NCBI RefSeq assembly: GCF_964340395.1
Contig: NC_135555.1
Coordinates: forward strand, 25,199,725 to 25,263,724
DNA: 64,000 nt
DNA from: Glandiceps talaboti
Taxonomy: Eukaryota > Hemichordata > Enteropneusta > Spengelidae
Direction of reading: 5' to 3'
The notes under the pieces were generated by a model. It did not search any database, had not been told where the DNA came from, and was given only the letters and a program-made list of their open reading frames with translations. The position numbers and the translations under genes are program-made. Below are positions 24,733-35,597 of the stretch, piece by piece (the stretch's first letter is position 1; every line of letters begins with the position of its first letter).

Positions 24733-24834
24733 CAGGTCTACATTTGATTTGCTTGTCTTCATAACAGTCATATGTGTATACGGAGCCGTTCACTGTTGTC
24801 CACGTACCAGTTGTGTTTGTGTAGTGTGCAGACC
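24733..24834 (-). CDS. Exon-like cysteine module (copy 2), intact
   Basis: On the minus strand an acceptor (TTGTTAACACCAG) opens a 102-bp segment that reads SAHYTNTTGTWTTVNGSVYT, then YDCYEDKQIKCRP, and ends at a donor (CCTG/GTAAAC). Both ends are phase 1, so the module is symmetric. It has two Cys and two Asn-glycosylation sequons (NTT, NGS), which fits an extracellular domain. A decayed duplicate lies at 22283-22400. No family is recognised and no flanking exon was found. It may instead be the last coding part of a retro-derived repeat that stops at KHETA. Confidence 0.4.
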
Positions 24835-25476
24835 CTGGTGTTAACAAATGAATCTTTCATTTGCAACAGATTAACTATTTTAATGTTGTCATTGTTCAAA
24901 GTTCCCTAGAGTATGTGATATAGGATTCCCTACTATCCATGACAAACGTCACATTTGGTTTGATACTATAAATGTTGTATTAGTTTACAATAAAACTTGA
25001 TAGGGCATTCAAACACTTGAAAGATGGTCGTAGAGGACGCACTCCTTACATATTTGGTTCATTATTGATAGCTAATTCTGAGTCTGTGCTCATTATGGCT
25101 CCCAGGGTATGGCTTATTACTGATGGTTACTACTACTCTAAATATCTCGTCGTAGGTTACCGCTAGCGTATAGTGATTGAAGAAATCTAAAAGTTTGTGG
25201 CAGACCATAAATACATCCCCTTCACTGGTTACTTAGATACCCATGGCAGGTCATCAGTCTACGGACCCGTGATGCTCGCTAGCTTTAATTTTAATATTGT
25301 AAAGTAGTACAGTTGTCGTGTGGTACACCTAAACAAAATTTATCAATTTTTTTACCCAAAACACACATCTCAGATGCGATCGTTTTCATTTGAACAATTT
25401 CCCATCTACACACCCCTAAGTAATATACCCACCAAATACCATGGCAATCGGATTGGCGGTTTTAAACTTTAAGTCG

Positions 25477-25479
<3 letters not shown>

Positions 25480-25524
<45 letters not shown>

Positions 25525-25575
25525 AACAAACACAAACAAACAAACAAACAAACACGCACACACACACACACATTT
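25480..25575. repeat. (CA)n / (CAAA)n compound microsatellite
   Basis: A run of CA dinucleotides passes into CAAA-type tetramers and back to CA. Confidence 0.95.
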
Positions 25576-26150
25576 CGCCATGATTACAGCACTACTGAAC
25601 TTCAGTGCAGTTGTGTTAAAAACGAGTTATAAAGAAACAACAATAGACATGATATTATATACTTGTATTGAATGTAAAAGTATAAAAGATCAGAAAGAAA
25701 AGTAGAATATAAACATAATTAAACAAAGGAATTTTGAATGATACAGTCCAAGTAGTAAATAATATGAAGACGATAAAGTATAGTCAGTACTTACAATTTG
25801 TAAATATTAGGAAAGAAATGAATCATTGTTCTACATCTCCATCGTGTAAGTTGAGATTTGAGGTAGTAGACATATACATATAGAGGTATAGTGTACAGCC
25901 CTTTGCAAAATAATCATTCTCTCAAGTCAGAACATATTTTTTCGCTGACAGAACAAAGTAATTTGTATTTTCAGCTATACACCTTGCGAAGGAAAACACA
26001 CTTTAGGGACACTGTGGAAAAATTCTATAGAAACCTGACAGTGTTTTATGTATTATTACTATAACAATCTATAAATTATGCGTTTACAATATTACTCACT
26101 AGTGCTGTGAAGTATGACGACTTTTGACGCTAACGGTGATGCATCGTTTA

Positions 26151-26151
<1 letters not shown>

Positions 26152-26221
<70 letters not shown>

Positions 26222-26222
26222 T
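26152..26222. repeat. Poly(A) and (AAT)n tract
   Basis: About 33 A residues are followed by about 12 copies of AAT. Confidence 0.95.
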
Positions 26223-26409
26223 ACAACAGAAAGACAACTACATTGTATGTGTGTCTTCATTTGGAGACGCTATCGAAACTCTCAATAGAAACATTTATCG
26301 GACTCTTGTCTATGTCACAGTGAGCTGTTTTCTAAGTAGATTAGCCTTGTTTGCAATTAATTCAATTGGATAAATTCCGACAATATGTAAATCTGTGGCA
26401 TGGTTGTTT

Positions 26410-26666
26410 TTAAACGGTTGTTGGCTCCTTTTGACAAAGTCCAATTTGTCTATAAGACCTTGTCACGTGTTTGATGCCATCTCGAAGTCGATAGGCTGTT
26501 ACGTCATCACACATTTGAGTACTTCGGTGGATGCAACGTCTGTAACCTAGGAGACTATTACAAGGAGCTTCATCTTTTCGGAGTTCGTGTATGAAATCTG
26601 TATCACAATTGATAATTGATGACAAACCACACTTCCTATCTGTAGCGTTCTCGTTTTGTGTCATCC
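26410..26666 (-). CDS. EF-hand gene exon 5 (Cys module B, stop)
   Basis: The acceptor CTTTATTTCAG is canonical. The exon reads GMTQNENATDRKCGLSSIIN to QKEPTTV and stops. Six Cys follow module A spacing closely: C-7-C, and C-8-C between the third and fourth in both modules. It encodes the whole of module B in a single exon, whereas module A is split. Confidence 0.85.
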
Positions 26667-28223
26667 CTGAAATAAAGACATATGCAGTTGATGCCCTATG
26701 AAATTTATAATGTATCGATGAAAGGAAGCAGATTTTCCACAACTCTACCGAAAATAGTGTTCGGCGTTTAAATGTGATGGGTCATTTGAAGCAAAATACA
26801 CAAAAGCGATGCGTATGTGTCATGAATGATGATTATAACATTATCATGCAAATGTTAAAGAACTGAAAAAAATAGAGTCCGTTGCATATATCAAATCGAT
26901 ATCGCGTAACGAAAGAATTGATACAGCCAAAGGAGAACTAAAGCTTTGCATCTAAGACTATGGTACGATATTTCTATACACTGTAGACATCTAAGACTAT
27001 GGTACGATATTTCTATACACTGTAGACATCTAAGACTATGGTATGATATTTCTATACAGTGTAGGCATCTAAGACTATGGTACGATATTTCTATACACTG
27101 TAGGCATCTAAGACTATGGTATGATATTTATATACACTAAGACTATGGTACAATATTTCTATACACTGTAGGCATCTAAGACTATGGTACGATATTTCTA
27201 TACACTGTAGACATCTAAGACTATGGTACGATATTTCTATACACTGTAGGCATCTAAACTTGATCGTCTGTTTATATTTACGACAGGTCAAATTTAATCC
27301 ATCAAGTGTACATGTTTCAAAGGTTAATATAAGCTGCGTGACGGCTTTGCAATTGATGCAACGTTGTCATTTTCATATCAAATTTGCTCTCACGTGGCCC
27401 GACATCAACCAATCATAAACACCTATATTGATAATTGATTTGCATACTTTTCAAATTATGAATGATGGGCATGTTGTTTACCTTGAACTTGAGCGTGTCT
27501 TCTTTTTCTGTTTTGATGTTCTGTTGGTGTAAGTAGAGCATTTACATCAATCTCCGGACAAATGTCGTCTGCTTGGAATGACGACACTATCTTCATGACA
27601 GCCGATGTAAAACTTTGACTTTCACATACAGTTGGAATAAGTTGCCTCGAAATACAATCAACATAAGTCTGTTGTGTAAACAAATAAAACAATTCATAAA
27701 TTTGTCAATATTTTTACTAGAAATGTGAAACTACATACTATACACTAATACTCATTTATAAAGTCAAATTTCATGACATCCCAAACAGAATATATTACTC
27801 CGAGAGTACTCATATATATCTAGGCGATTTATTAATGATTAGATCCACCCGTCGTTCCCTTCGGTCGCAATCCGGTAGCGTGGTGAATTTGCACCAACCG
27901 ATAGGGAACACTGCATACTATGGTGATCGGGCCTTCTCTATTTACGGCCCACGCCTTTGGAATGCCCTGCCACCATGTCTTCGTTCTTCACATACTTTGA
28001 ACAGTTTTAAATCTGCCTTGAAATGTCATCTTTTTAGATCTCATTATTCTTAACTTTTAACTTTTTTACATTTCAGTTTTTTAAATGTCATTCCGTGTCT
28101 TTGTATTTTTATCCTGTTTCATATCATGTTTATACTTGTGTATATGTACATTTTAAAATACTGTTATACTTTTGTTCAGCGCATTGGGATTGTTTTAATG
28201 TAATGCGCTCTATAAGAAATAAA

Positions 28224-28271
<48 letters not shown>

Positions 28272-31192
28272 TAGTGCCATCGTTCTTCATCATATTCAAG
28301 AAATTGTCGTTATGAAGGGTTCACTCTACAACTTTCATATCAACATTTCTATAAATAACACTCCATATCGATGACTCTCTCCTCCCCATATCTATAGCCG
28401 TACAAATCTTAATTGGTACACCCCGAGATAGTGGCATGCTGACAGTGACAGCCCTCACCCCGGGTCACACTCCATCCCCACCCCGGGTCACATCGTAGGT
28501 TAAATCTACATCAACTCACCTACACATAGACATTTGACTTCTAGATAAATAAGGACATTATAAACCCTAGAAATAATTCTTGTATGGTTTTGTCGGTTGT
28601 TAATCTTATTGTAGCTTTTGTTATAATTTTCGAGTCGCCTCAAAAGTTCAAATGAAATCATATTATGAAAGACAGTGAACAGTTAATTGTCAATTAGGCT
28701 TTCTGATAGTAATTCGCTATAGTCACAGACAAGTAAGAAAGCGCAGTACTGTACCAAATCTGGCGATAATAATAGATTAAATTAGTCTATATTGATGCTA
28801 GGAACCAATGAAAACAAGGGAACTGTTGTTTACCTGAAGACCTAGGCAGATAGCATCATCGTCATTATTTGCAAGTCTCACTGTGTTGATGAATTGAATG
28901 CCGCACTGATTCAATGCGATGACGTCACAGCCAACGGCGTGAGAATCTTCAAAGTGAGTAAAGAAACCTGTCACGTGACGTCATATCCGTTTGATTCAAG
29001 TCATGATGGCAAGCACGTCGGAAAGATTGCAAATCAGCATTTGATAGCAAACACAAAGATGTGAATCGGAAAGAAAGACAGAAACGCACTTTGATGAGTA
29101 AAGTTGAGTGAGAAATCGAAGAGAAAGATTCTTGAGGGCAGATGATTCGATAGTTCGAGAAAACTTTAAGTTAGCTTACATGCAGAGTAAAGGGAGAGCG
29201 TTATATTACACTTTACGCCTGCGTTTTATTTTAGCAAGTCTTAGAGTAGCTTAGCATTACAAGACTGAATATATTAATTTTGTCTTTACATGATCACTCA
29301 CATAGGCTGGAGAAACTGACCGGTCCCTTACATGATCACTCACACAGGCTGGAGAAACTGACCGGTCCCTTACATGATCACTCACACAGGCTGGAGAAAC
29401 TGACCGGTCCCTTACATGATCACTCACATAGGCTGGAGAAACTGACCGGTCCCTTACATGATCACTCACACAGGCTGGAGAAACTGACCGGTACCTTACA
29501 TGATCACTCACATAGGCTGGAGAAACTGACCGGTCCCTTACATGATCACTCACACAGGCTGGAGAAACTGACCAGTTTCTTACATGATCACTCATATAGG
29601 CTATATTAACAATCACGTGCAAATGTTCACAGCTATTCTCTGACTCTGGCAAAGATTCTTCAGTAGATTCCAACACAAGGAAAACATCTTTACCCATTCA
29701 GCAATTTTATTTTAATGTCGATATTAGACTGTCGACAGTCGTTCGTGCCTTTTTTTGCTACGTTTCATCTAAAACAAAGTCGTCGCATCGCTCCGTAGCA
29801 CTGAATACTAATGCGTACTGATAGGAACTGCGAGTGCCGAAGATTGCCGAAGGCACGACACGCGGTTATAGTATTGCTCCGGATCGGAGCGAGGCGACGA
29901 CTTTAGTTTTAGATAAAACTTAGCAAAAAGGCACGAACGACTGCCGACAGTCTATGTCGATATTATTTCGACATGCATGAAGTACAAAAAAAGGTTGCCA
30001 TGGAAATTTTATGATAAGTGGTATAGCCTCGATCACATCATTTCTACAGTTCATCTCCTGTGATAACATAATTATTGTCAAGGAAAGTCGCAATATGGAT
30101 AACAAGATTTCGATGACTGCACTATGTCAAAAAATGTATTTGTTTAAACGGGCACATAATATAGTTATTTGACATACACCGATGATCAAGGAAATCCTGT
30201 TACTCGTAGTAAATAAAGCATTGTTCTATTGAATTTATAAACTTACCGATATTTCCTTCTCGTAGGAACTCAACTTCCGAGACTCTATTGTCGCCATCTT
30301 TGTCATAGACTTCCATAACTATACGTGTGTCTTCGTCTGTCATATTCGGATTATTCTCTTTGTATTCATCTCTTGTTATAAACCCGTCTTTATTCGTGTC
30401 TGTATTCTGGAATATTTTCACGTGCGAATCAAAATATTGATGACTCGAAGTATGTTCAGTCTGTCTTTTGTATCTATAGTGAAAACCAAACTTATTGTAA
30501 GTTATAATCAAAGCTTCCGTAGGGGCATAAGATTTTTTTGTTTACGATGGGGCATTTAAAAAGTGTTTGTTTATTCTATTTAACTAAAACATTTGAATTC
30601 ACCGTCACTTACTACATGCAAAACTCAAACCTGGTATTCAGACATTGTGTAAATGACTCAGTGACATACTTTACTATAGTACATAACATAAAAAGCATTA
30701 AAAAAACTGCGATTGTGGCATCAACTGTGCTGTTAAAGAACGCTAAATCAAGATCTACGTCATCAACGGCATGTTTTTAAATTAACATTGTACTGGAATA
30801 TTTTGAGACGACGTGTTTTGGCGGCGATATTATTGATTTGGACAAAGTCATTTCCTTGTTCTTGATTTACCTTTTATATCTACGTGAAATGGATGTATAC
30901 ATACAAATAACAACAGTACATGTACAACGTATGGAACTGACAATACCGTGATATGGGCCACTTACCTGATGGTTCCATCTTTCTCATTGGTTGATAAAAT
31001 CTTAGGTGTGTCACCAGCATCTTTCCCTGTTTGCAGATTAATGTTGTCAACAGGTTTTAGTCCACTAGCTATGTTAGAGAATCTCTTAGCTCTTACATCA
31101 TTGATGCTTGCATCAAATCGTGCACATCCGGTTACCATGGCTACGACACAATGTAGTAGCAAGATAGACATTAACAATCTGGCGTTCTCCAT
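26410..31192 (-). CDS. Five-exon gene: secreted EF-hand protein with tandem six-cysteine modules (336 aa)
   Basis: The exons are 31192-30966, 30473-30247, 28946-28834, 27668-27482 and 26666-26410. All junctions are GT-AG with phases 2, 1, 0 and 1 that agree across every intron. The predicted product has a signal peptide (residues 1-22) and two EF-hand loops, DTNKDGFITRDE (101-112) and DKDGDNRVSEVE (133-144), with acidic ligands in place. Two related six-cysteine modules follow at 158-226 and 264-329, with one Asn-glycosylation sequon at 258. Furin-type sites occur at RAKR (34-37), RYKR (76-79, across the exon 1-2 junction) and RKRR (243-246). It should act outside the cell or in the secretory pathway as a Ca2+-binding, disulfide-rich, possibly processed protein. 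The Cys spacing loosely recalls T20D4.11-like (DUF19-type) domains, but I cannot confirm that. ATG context is good (TTGAAATGG). The exon 3 acceptor could alternatively be at 28967, adding seven residues in frame. Confidence 0.85.
26946..27256. repeat. 39-bp minisatellite in intron 4 of the EF-hand gene
   Basis: About eight copies of a unit containing CATCTAAGACTATGGTACGA and TATTTCTATACACTGTAGG. One copy is shortened near 27130. The unit length is a multiple of 3, so frames stay open as an artefact. Confidence 0.95.
27482..27668 (-). CDS. EF-hand gene exon 4 (second half of Cys module A, RKRR site)
   Basis: The acceptor TTGTTTACACAACAG leads to TYVDCISRQLIPTVCESQSF and DICPEID. The donor is TTCAAG/GTAAAC in phase 1. 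It holds cysteines 4-6 of module A and the basic RKRR motif between the two modules. Confidence 0.83.
27835..28271 (+). mobile_element. 5'-truncated LINE 3' fragment with (ATT)n tail
   Basis: This insertion in intron 3 of the EF-hand gene encodes the last ~70 residues of a LINE ORF (GDRAFSIYGPRLWNALPPCL, then SFKSALKCHLF). A 3' UTR with the GCGCATTGGGATT/GCGCTCTATAAG signature follows, then AATAAA and an (ATT)n tail at about 28228-28270. It lies antisense to the host gene. The ending motif is common to the C-termini of several CR1-superfamily ORFs. Confidence 0.85.
28834..28946 (-). CDS. EF-hand gene exon 3 (first half of Cys module A)
   Basis: The pyrimidine-rich acceptor TTTACTCACTTTGAAG gives Asp from the split codon, then SHAVGCDVIALNQCGIQF and so on to LGLQ, ending CTTCAG/GTAAAC in phase 0. 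Cysteines 1-3 of module A are here. An alternative acceptor at 28967 (GTGACAG) keeps the same frame. Confidence 0.8.
29283..29605. repeat. 42-bp minisatellite in intron 2 of the EF-hand gene
   Basis: Nearly eight copies of a unit with TTACATGATCACTCACACAG and GCTGGAGAAACTGACCGGTCC. Because 42 is divisible by 3, both strands stay open over the array, and the apparent proteins are artefacts. Copies differ mostly at ACACAGG/ACATAGG. Confidence 0.95.
29726..29953. mobile_element. MITE with ~70-bp inverted repeats and 11-bp target duplication (Mutator-like)
   Basis: The ends are AGACTGTCGACAGTCGTTCG and its near-complement, and inverted similarity extends through TCTAAAAC.AAAGTCGTCGC.TCGCTCCG. 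ATGTCGATATT flanks both ends exactly (29715-29725 and 29954-29964). Long inverted repeats with a 9-11 bp duplication are characteristic of Mutator-like elements. It sits in intron 2 of the EF-hand gene. Confidence 0.85.
30247..30473 (-). CDS. EF-hand gene exon 2 (two EF-hands)
   Basis: The acceptor TTTTCACTATAG restores the frame left by exon 1. The donor ATATCG/GTAAGT leaves phase 1. Both 12-residue Ca2+ loops are in this exon. Loop 2 has Asn where Gly is usual at position 6. The exon is 227 bp, the same length as the coding part of exon 1. Confidence 0.88.
30966..31192 (-). CDS. EF-hand gene exon 1 (signal peptide, propeptide)
   Basis: It encodes MENARLLMSILLLHCVVAMV and 55 further residues and ends ATCAG/GTAAGTG, a strong donor, in phase 2. 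RAKR at 34-37 lies 12-15 residues after the likely signal cleavage. A possible acceptor (TTGATACCAG) lies 19 bases before the ATG, so a 5' UTR intron is possible. Confidence 0.85.
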
Positions 31193-31402
31193 TTCAAGGT
31201 GACCTCTGACCTGGTATCAAGAAGCAAAAGTAAACGTTTTAACATATATTGCGGTATGTAGTAGTACCACACCAACAAATGCAACTAGCGCTCAACAGAT
31301 ATTTACCAGGGTGACACAAAGACCACAAGTTTGAAAATCATTGAGTCATATACTTTAATAAAGTCGACATAAACTTTGAATAAAACAGACAACCATTATT
31401 AT

Positions 31403-32372
31403 CATCAGTATTTTACATCACTAAGATCAGTAGTTTACGTCACTAAGATCAGTAGTTTACGTCACTAAGATCAGTAGTTTACGTCACTAAGATCAGTAGT
31501 TTACGTCACTAAGGTCAGTAGTTTACATCACTAAGATCAGTAGTTTACGTCACTAAGATCAGTAATTTACGTCACTAAGATCAGTAGTTTACGTCACTAA
31601 GATCAGTAGTTTACGTCACTAAGATCAGTAGTTTACGTCACTAAGATCAGTAGTTTACATCACTAAGATCAGTAGTTTACATCACTAAGATCAGTAGTTT
31701 ACGTCACTAAGATCAGTAGTTTACGTCACTAAGATCAGTAGTTTACATCACTAAGATCAGTAGTTTACATCACTAAGATCAGTAGTTTACATCACTAAGA
31801 TCAGTAGTTTACGTCACTAAGATCAGTAGTTTACATCACTAAGATCAGTAGTTTACATCACTAAGATCAGTAGTTTACATCACTAAGATCAGTAGTTTAC
31901 GTCACTAAGATCAGTAGTTTACGTCACTAAGATCAGTAGTTTACGTCACTAAGATCAGTAGTTTACGTCACTAAGATCAGTAGTTTACGTCACTAAGATC
32001 AGTAGTTTACATCACTAAGATCAGTAGTTTACATCACTAAGATCAGTAGTTTACGTCACTAAGATCAGTAGTTTACGTCACTAAGATCAGTAGTTTACGT
32101 CACTAAGATCAGTAGTTTACATCACTAAGATCAGTAGTTTACATCACTAAGATCAGTAGTTTACGTCACTAAGATCAGTAGTTTACGTCACTAAGATCAG
32201 TAGTTTACGTCACTAAGATCAGTAGTTTACGTCACTAAGATCAGTAGTTTACGTCACTAAGATCAGTAGTTTACATCACTAAGATCAGTAGTTTACGTCA
32301 CTAAGATCAGTAGTTTACGTCACTGAGATCAGTAGTTTACATCACTGAGATCAGTAGTTTACGTCACTAAGC
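31403..32372. repeat. 22-bp tandem array with repeated TGACGTAA sites, upstream of the EF-hand gene
   Basis: About 44 copies of AGTAGTTTACGTCACTAAGA-TC. On the strand of the neighbouring gene each G-form unit reads TTAGTGACGTAAACTACT, which contains TGACGTAA, a CRE/ATF-like octamer. Roughly a third of units have TTACATCA instead, the expected result of CpG decay. The array starts ~210 bases upstream of the EF-hand gene ATG. Whether it is functional is an inference. Confidence 0.95.
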
Positions 32373-32658
32373 TTAATCAGCATTTACACACTGTTTAAAA
32401 TCAGTAGTGTGATTGTCTTTTAGTGCATCTAGTATAATACTAAGCGGGAGTTTTGTCCGGAAGTATTTTCCGATATGACCGAATGGATTAGAAAAAATAT
32501 TAGCAGAGTTATGTTCACAAAAATAGTTCTACATGAAATGTGTGGAATAATCGCTGTCAATGATACCTGTCAAGCGCTACTCATAAGAAAGTTCAGTTAT
32601 GCGAGTTGTGGTTATATATGCCATATGCAAGATTTTACCTAATATAATATGTGTATCT

Positions 32659-32876
<218 letters not shown>

Positions 32877-32977
32877 GTCGGAATGCGGTTCAAAATTGCT
32901 AGTCACTTAAGATGGCAATGTTGCAGTCGTCAGACGAGTTGATGAAATATATAGATTGGGTGGATTGAAATAGCCTT

Positions 32978-33375
32978 TATAGGCCAAATCAATATCAGCC
33001 ATGGAACTAGAAGTTTCGATGGGCACTGCATACCCAGCATCCGTTATAGGCCAAATCAATATCAGCCATGGAACTAGAAGTATCGACGGGCACTGCATAC
33101 CCAGCATCCGTTATAGGCCAAATCAATATCAGCCATGGAACTAGAAGTATCGACGGGCACTGCATACCCAACATCCGTTATAGGCCAAATCAATATCAGC
33201 CATGGAACTAGAAGTATCGACGGGCACTGCATACCCAGCATCCGCCAAATCAATATCAGCCATAGATCTAGAAGTATAGACGGGCACTGTATACCAAGCA
33301 TCCGTTATAGGCTAAATCAACATCAGCCATAGAACTAGAAGTATCGATGGGCACTGCATACCCGTACCCAGCATC
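32978..33375. repeat. ~66-bp minisatellite, about six copies
   Basis: The unit contains CCAAATCAATATCAGCCATG, GAACTAGAAGTATCGACGGG and CACTGCATACCCAGCATCCG. The fifth copy is shortened. No real coding frame is implied. Confidence 0.93.
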
Positions 33376-33846
33376 CGTTGGTCCTCTCTTTCACAACTTT
33401 TACACTTCGTTAGGTACTGGGTTAAAAAACATTTTGAAACAAACTTTCATACTAGAGATGGATATAAAAGCCTGCATTGACAAAAACAGTTCAGTGATTC
33501 ATACTTCCAATCGATCATCTGTGTACACAAGCGACGCGACCGTGGCCAAAAATCTACAAAAATCCTTGGGAAAAGTCTTGTAACTTATAAAGTTAGCAAT
33601 CATACATGTAATTGTTTTACTATGGCTGTTAAAAGTACTGTCACTGTGTAGCAAACTTGATACGTGGTATTAACAGGATGATATATGGAGACGATGGACG
33701 TACAGCTTCTTTTATCTGTACTTCGCTAGCTCTCATATAGACTGCCTAATATTTTGCATACATATATTTCCACTTTCAGGTAAGTAAAACGTTTAGGAAC
33801 AAATGGAAAATTTTGGGGAGGGTGTAATGAATACTAGCAACCATTA
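33376..33846. other. Unique non-coding stretch
   Basis: A frame of about 70 codons ending at 33583 (MDIKACIDKNSSVIHT..) is open but has no clear splice sites or family signal. I do not call it a gene. Confidence 0.4.
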
Positions 33847-34187
33847 AAGAAGAAGACCACTCCAGGAAATATAGACACTTTCTTAAACTATGGGTCCTGT
33901 CAGCAGAAATAATATATTCATAGTTGCACACTTTTCATGAAAGATGTTTTACACTGAAGGGACCAGGCACTTAGAAGTCATTAATACTTGTACAACCATG
34001 AATATATTATTTCTGCTGACCCCCATGATGCAATGGATCATAGCCAAGATATCCTATAAAGCACAAGATCAACTTGGTGAAATCGCACGAATTTGTGTAG
34101 GTGACCGTAAAATAATGGAATGGCTCTAGATCTCCTGAAGCCATAGTTTTATGCTTTTATTTTCTGGAGTGGTGTTCCTCTTTCCTA
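33847..34187. mobile_element. MITE with imperfect inverted ends
   Basis: The left end AAGAAGACCACTCCAGGAAA and the right end (complement AGGAACACCACTCCAGAAAA) match, as do inner segments around AAACTATGG and GTCAGCAGAAATAATATATT (33900 and its complement at 34000). No target duplication is clear. The element is old and non-coding. Confidence 0.7.
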
Positions 34188-34357
34188 CCTAGCAGGATGT
34201 TTTAACATATTCCAATCACTTTCTGAGCCATAAAATGGTTGGTATTTTTTTATTATTAATTTAGTTGCCCATTCTGTTATTGTCTATGATATAGGGACGT
34301 GAGCACATTACAGTCTAGACACTGTCAGGATGATATGTTGACACGGCGATACATTAA

Positions 34358-34406
34358 CCAATCACGTTTATGCATTCTTCACACGGATACACCAAGTATA
34401 TAAAGG
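34358..34406 (+). promoter_or_regulatory. Core promoter candidate: CCAAT box and TATATAAAGG
   Basis: CCAAT (34358-34362) lies 34 bases upstream of TATATAAAGG (34397-34406), a near-consensus TATA box. Transcription would start near 34430 and run rightward. An ATG follows at 34465, but its context is only fair (CCAAATGA). Confidence 0.4.
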
Positions 34407-34464
34407 ATAATAACGGGATTACACTGCTCCACAAGAGGTCATTGTAGTTACGAAACAAAGCCAA

Positions 34465-35597
34465 ATGACATTAGAAGCAGTCGAGGACGGGATTGAAGCA
34501 CGTATATTACGGTATAACGTAGAAAAATCACTGTGGTAGCATTGCATCATCAATTGATATAGGAACGTCTATATTTGAATACCTTGTCCCGAAGACAAAT
34601 ATATACTATTCATTAAAAGCAACGTTCCCTGTCTAGTGTTCAAATAGATTATGCAAGAACTGGGCTAGCAACACGAACAGACCAAAGAAAATTCCAAAAC
34701 AGCCCAAATGCCACAGACATTTCAGACATTTACACGTAAGGCCTAACTTTGTTCAGGAATCGAATGTTTCTCATCAAAGAGAATTTGACACCAATGAGAG
34801 AATCTGAGTCGAAGACCAAGTAAACATTACGTTAACTTCGTTATAGTTGCATGTCACGTGATTAATACACTGGCTATCCTCGACGTTTAACGCTAAACGT
34901 ATGCCTAATACTCGTAACCAAGCAGTAGGAGAAGTTTATATAGAATTATTGAAGATATACCAAGGCCCTTCAACGCCGTGAATCATTAGCTGCATCAATA
35001 TTAAACCCAACAATTTCTGTGATATGCATTTTTATTCGTAGGTAAATTTTCCTCTGATTGGTCCGATATTCATTATATGGTGACAACTTACAAGTCTAAT
35101 TATTTGGTTAGATAAATAAACAAAGTCCGTTATACTCCTAAAAAACCCGGGTCTTCTACAGCTTTTAACTTGATTGTGAAGGACGTTTGATATTCTTATC
35201 AGCTGCCAAAATTATTAAAACCGTCACAATTTTATCAAATCAAGACAGAATATGTAAATCAACAATTGCTAAACGTCGATAGTTGTTTGGGAAGACTTGT
35301 GCTTGGAATACATAATTGGAACACAATGTATATCTACATCGACTGATGTCAATAATACAACTACTGTACCGTGGACATATGCACTACTTTAAGTTAATCT
35401 GAATTGGAGTCGTTGCAGAAAGATGGATTTAAACTTGAACGTGATTACGAAACAAACCAGGCATATAACGAGTGTAGTTTTACCAATACAGTATGATATA
35501 CTCACCCTTTGTATAGTACCACCAGTACTAATGCTGGCCGTAATTAACTCTGGTGGAATCAAGGACGGCTATATGGTATTGAAGTCTGAGCGTTATG
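34465..35597 (+). CDS. Low-confidence two-exon start of an unknown gene
   Basis: Exon 1 (34465-34511) lies just downstream of the TATA box and encodes MTLEAVEDGIEARIL, with donor TTACG/GTATAAC in phase 2. Exon 2 (35419-35597) follows acceptor GTCGTTGCAG, is in the matching phase, reads MDLNLNVITKQT.. and then a hydrophobic span (LTLCIVPPVLMLAVI). It ends at donor TTATG/GTAAAT in phase 1. No later exon was found and no family is recognised. Phase agreement has a one-in-three chance probability, so this is a hypothesis. Confidence 0.22.

Larger units (their letters stand above)
24850..26409. other. Non-coding stretch with simple repeats
   Basis: No coding signal is seen. It contains (CA)n/(CAAA)n at 25480-25575 and a poly(A) plus (AAT)n tract at 26152-26222. 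The part next to 26410 should hold the 3' UTR of the minus-strand EF-hand gene. Only weak polyadenylation-signal variants are visible there. Confidence 0.6.

Noticed and set aside
29257-29697. Repetitive proteins on both strands (LHDHSHRLEKLTGP units)
   Set aside because: A 42-bp minisatellite keeps frames open on both strands, and it lies inside an intron of the EF-hand gene.
31403-32372. CRISPR or promoter array of prokaryotic type
   Set aside because: There are no spacers. It is a 22-bp head-to-tail minisatellite in an animal genome.
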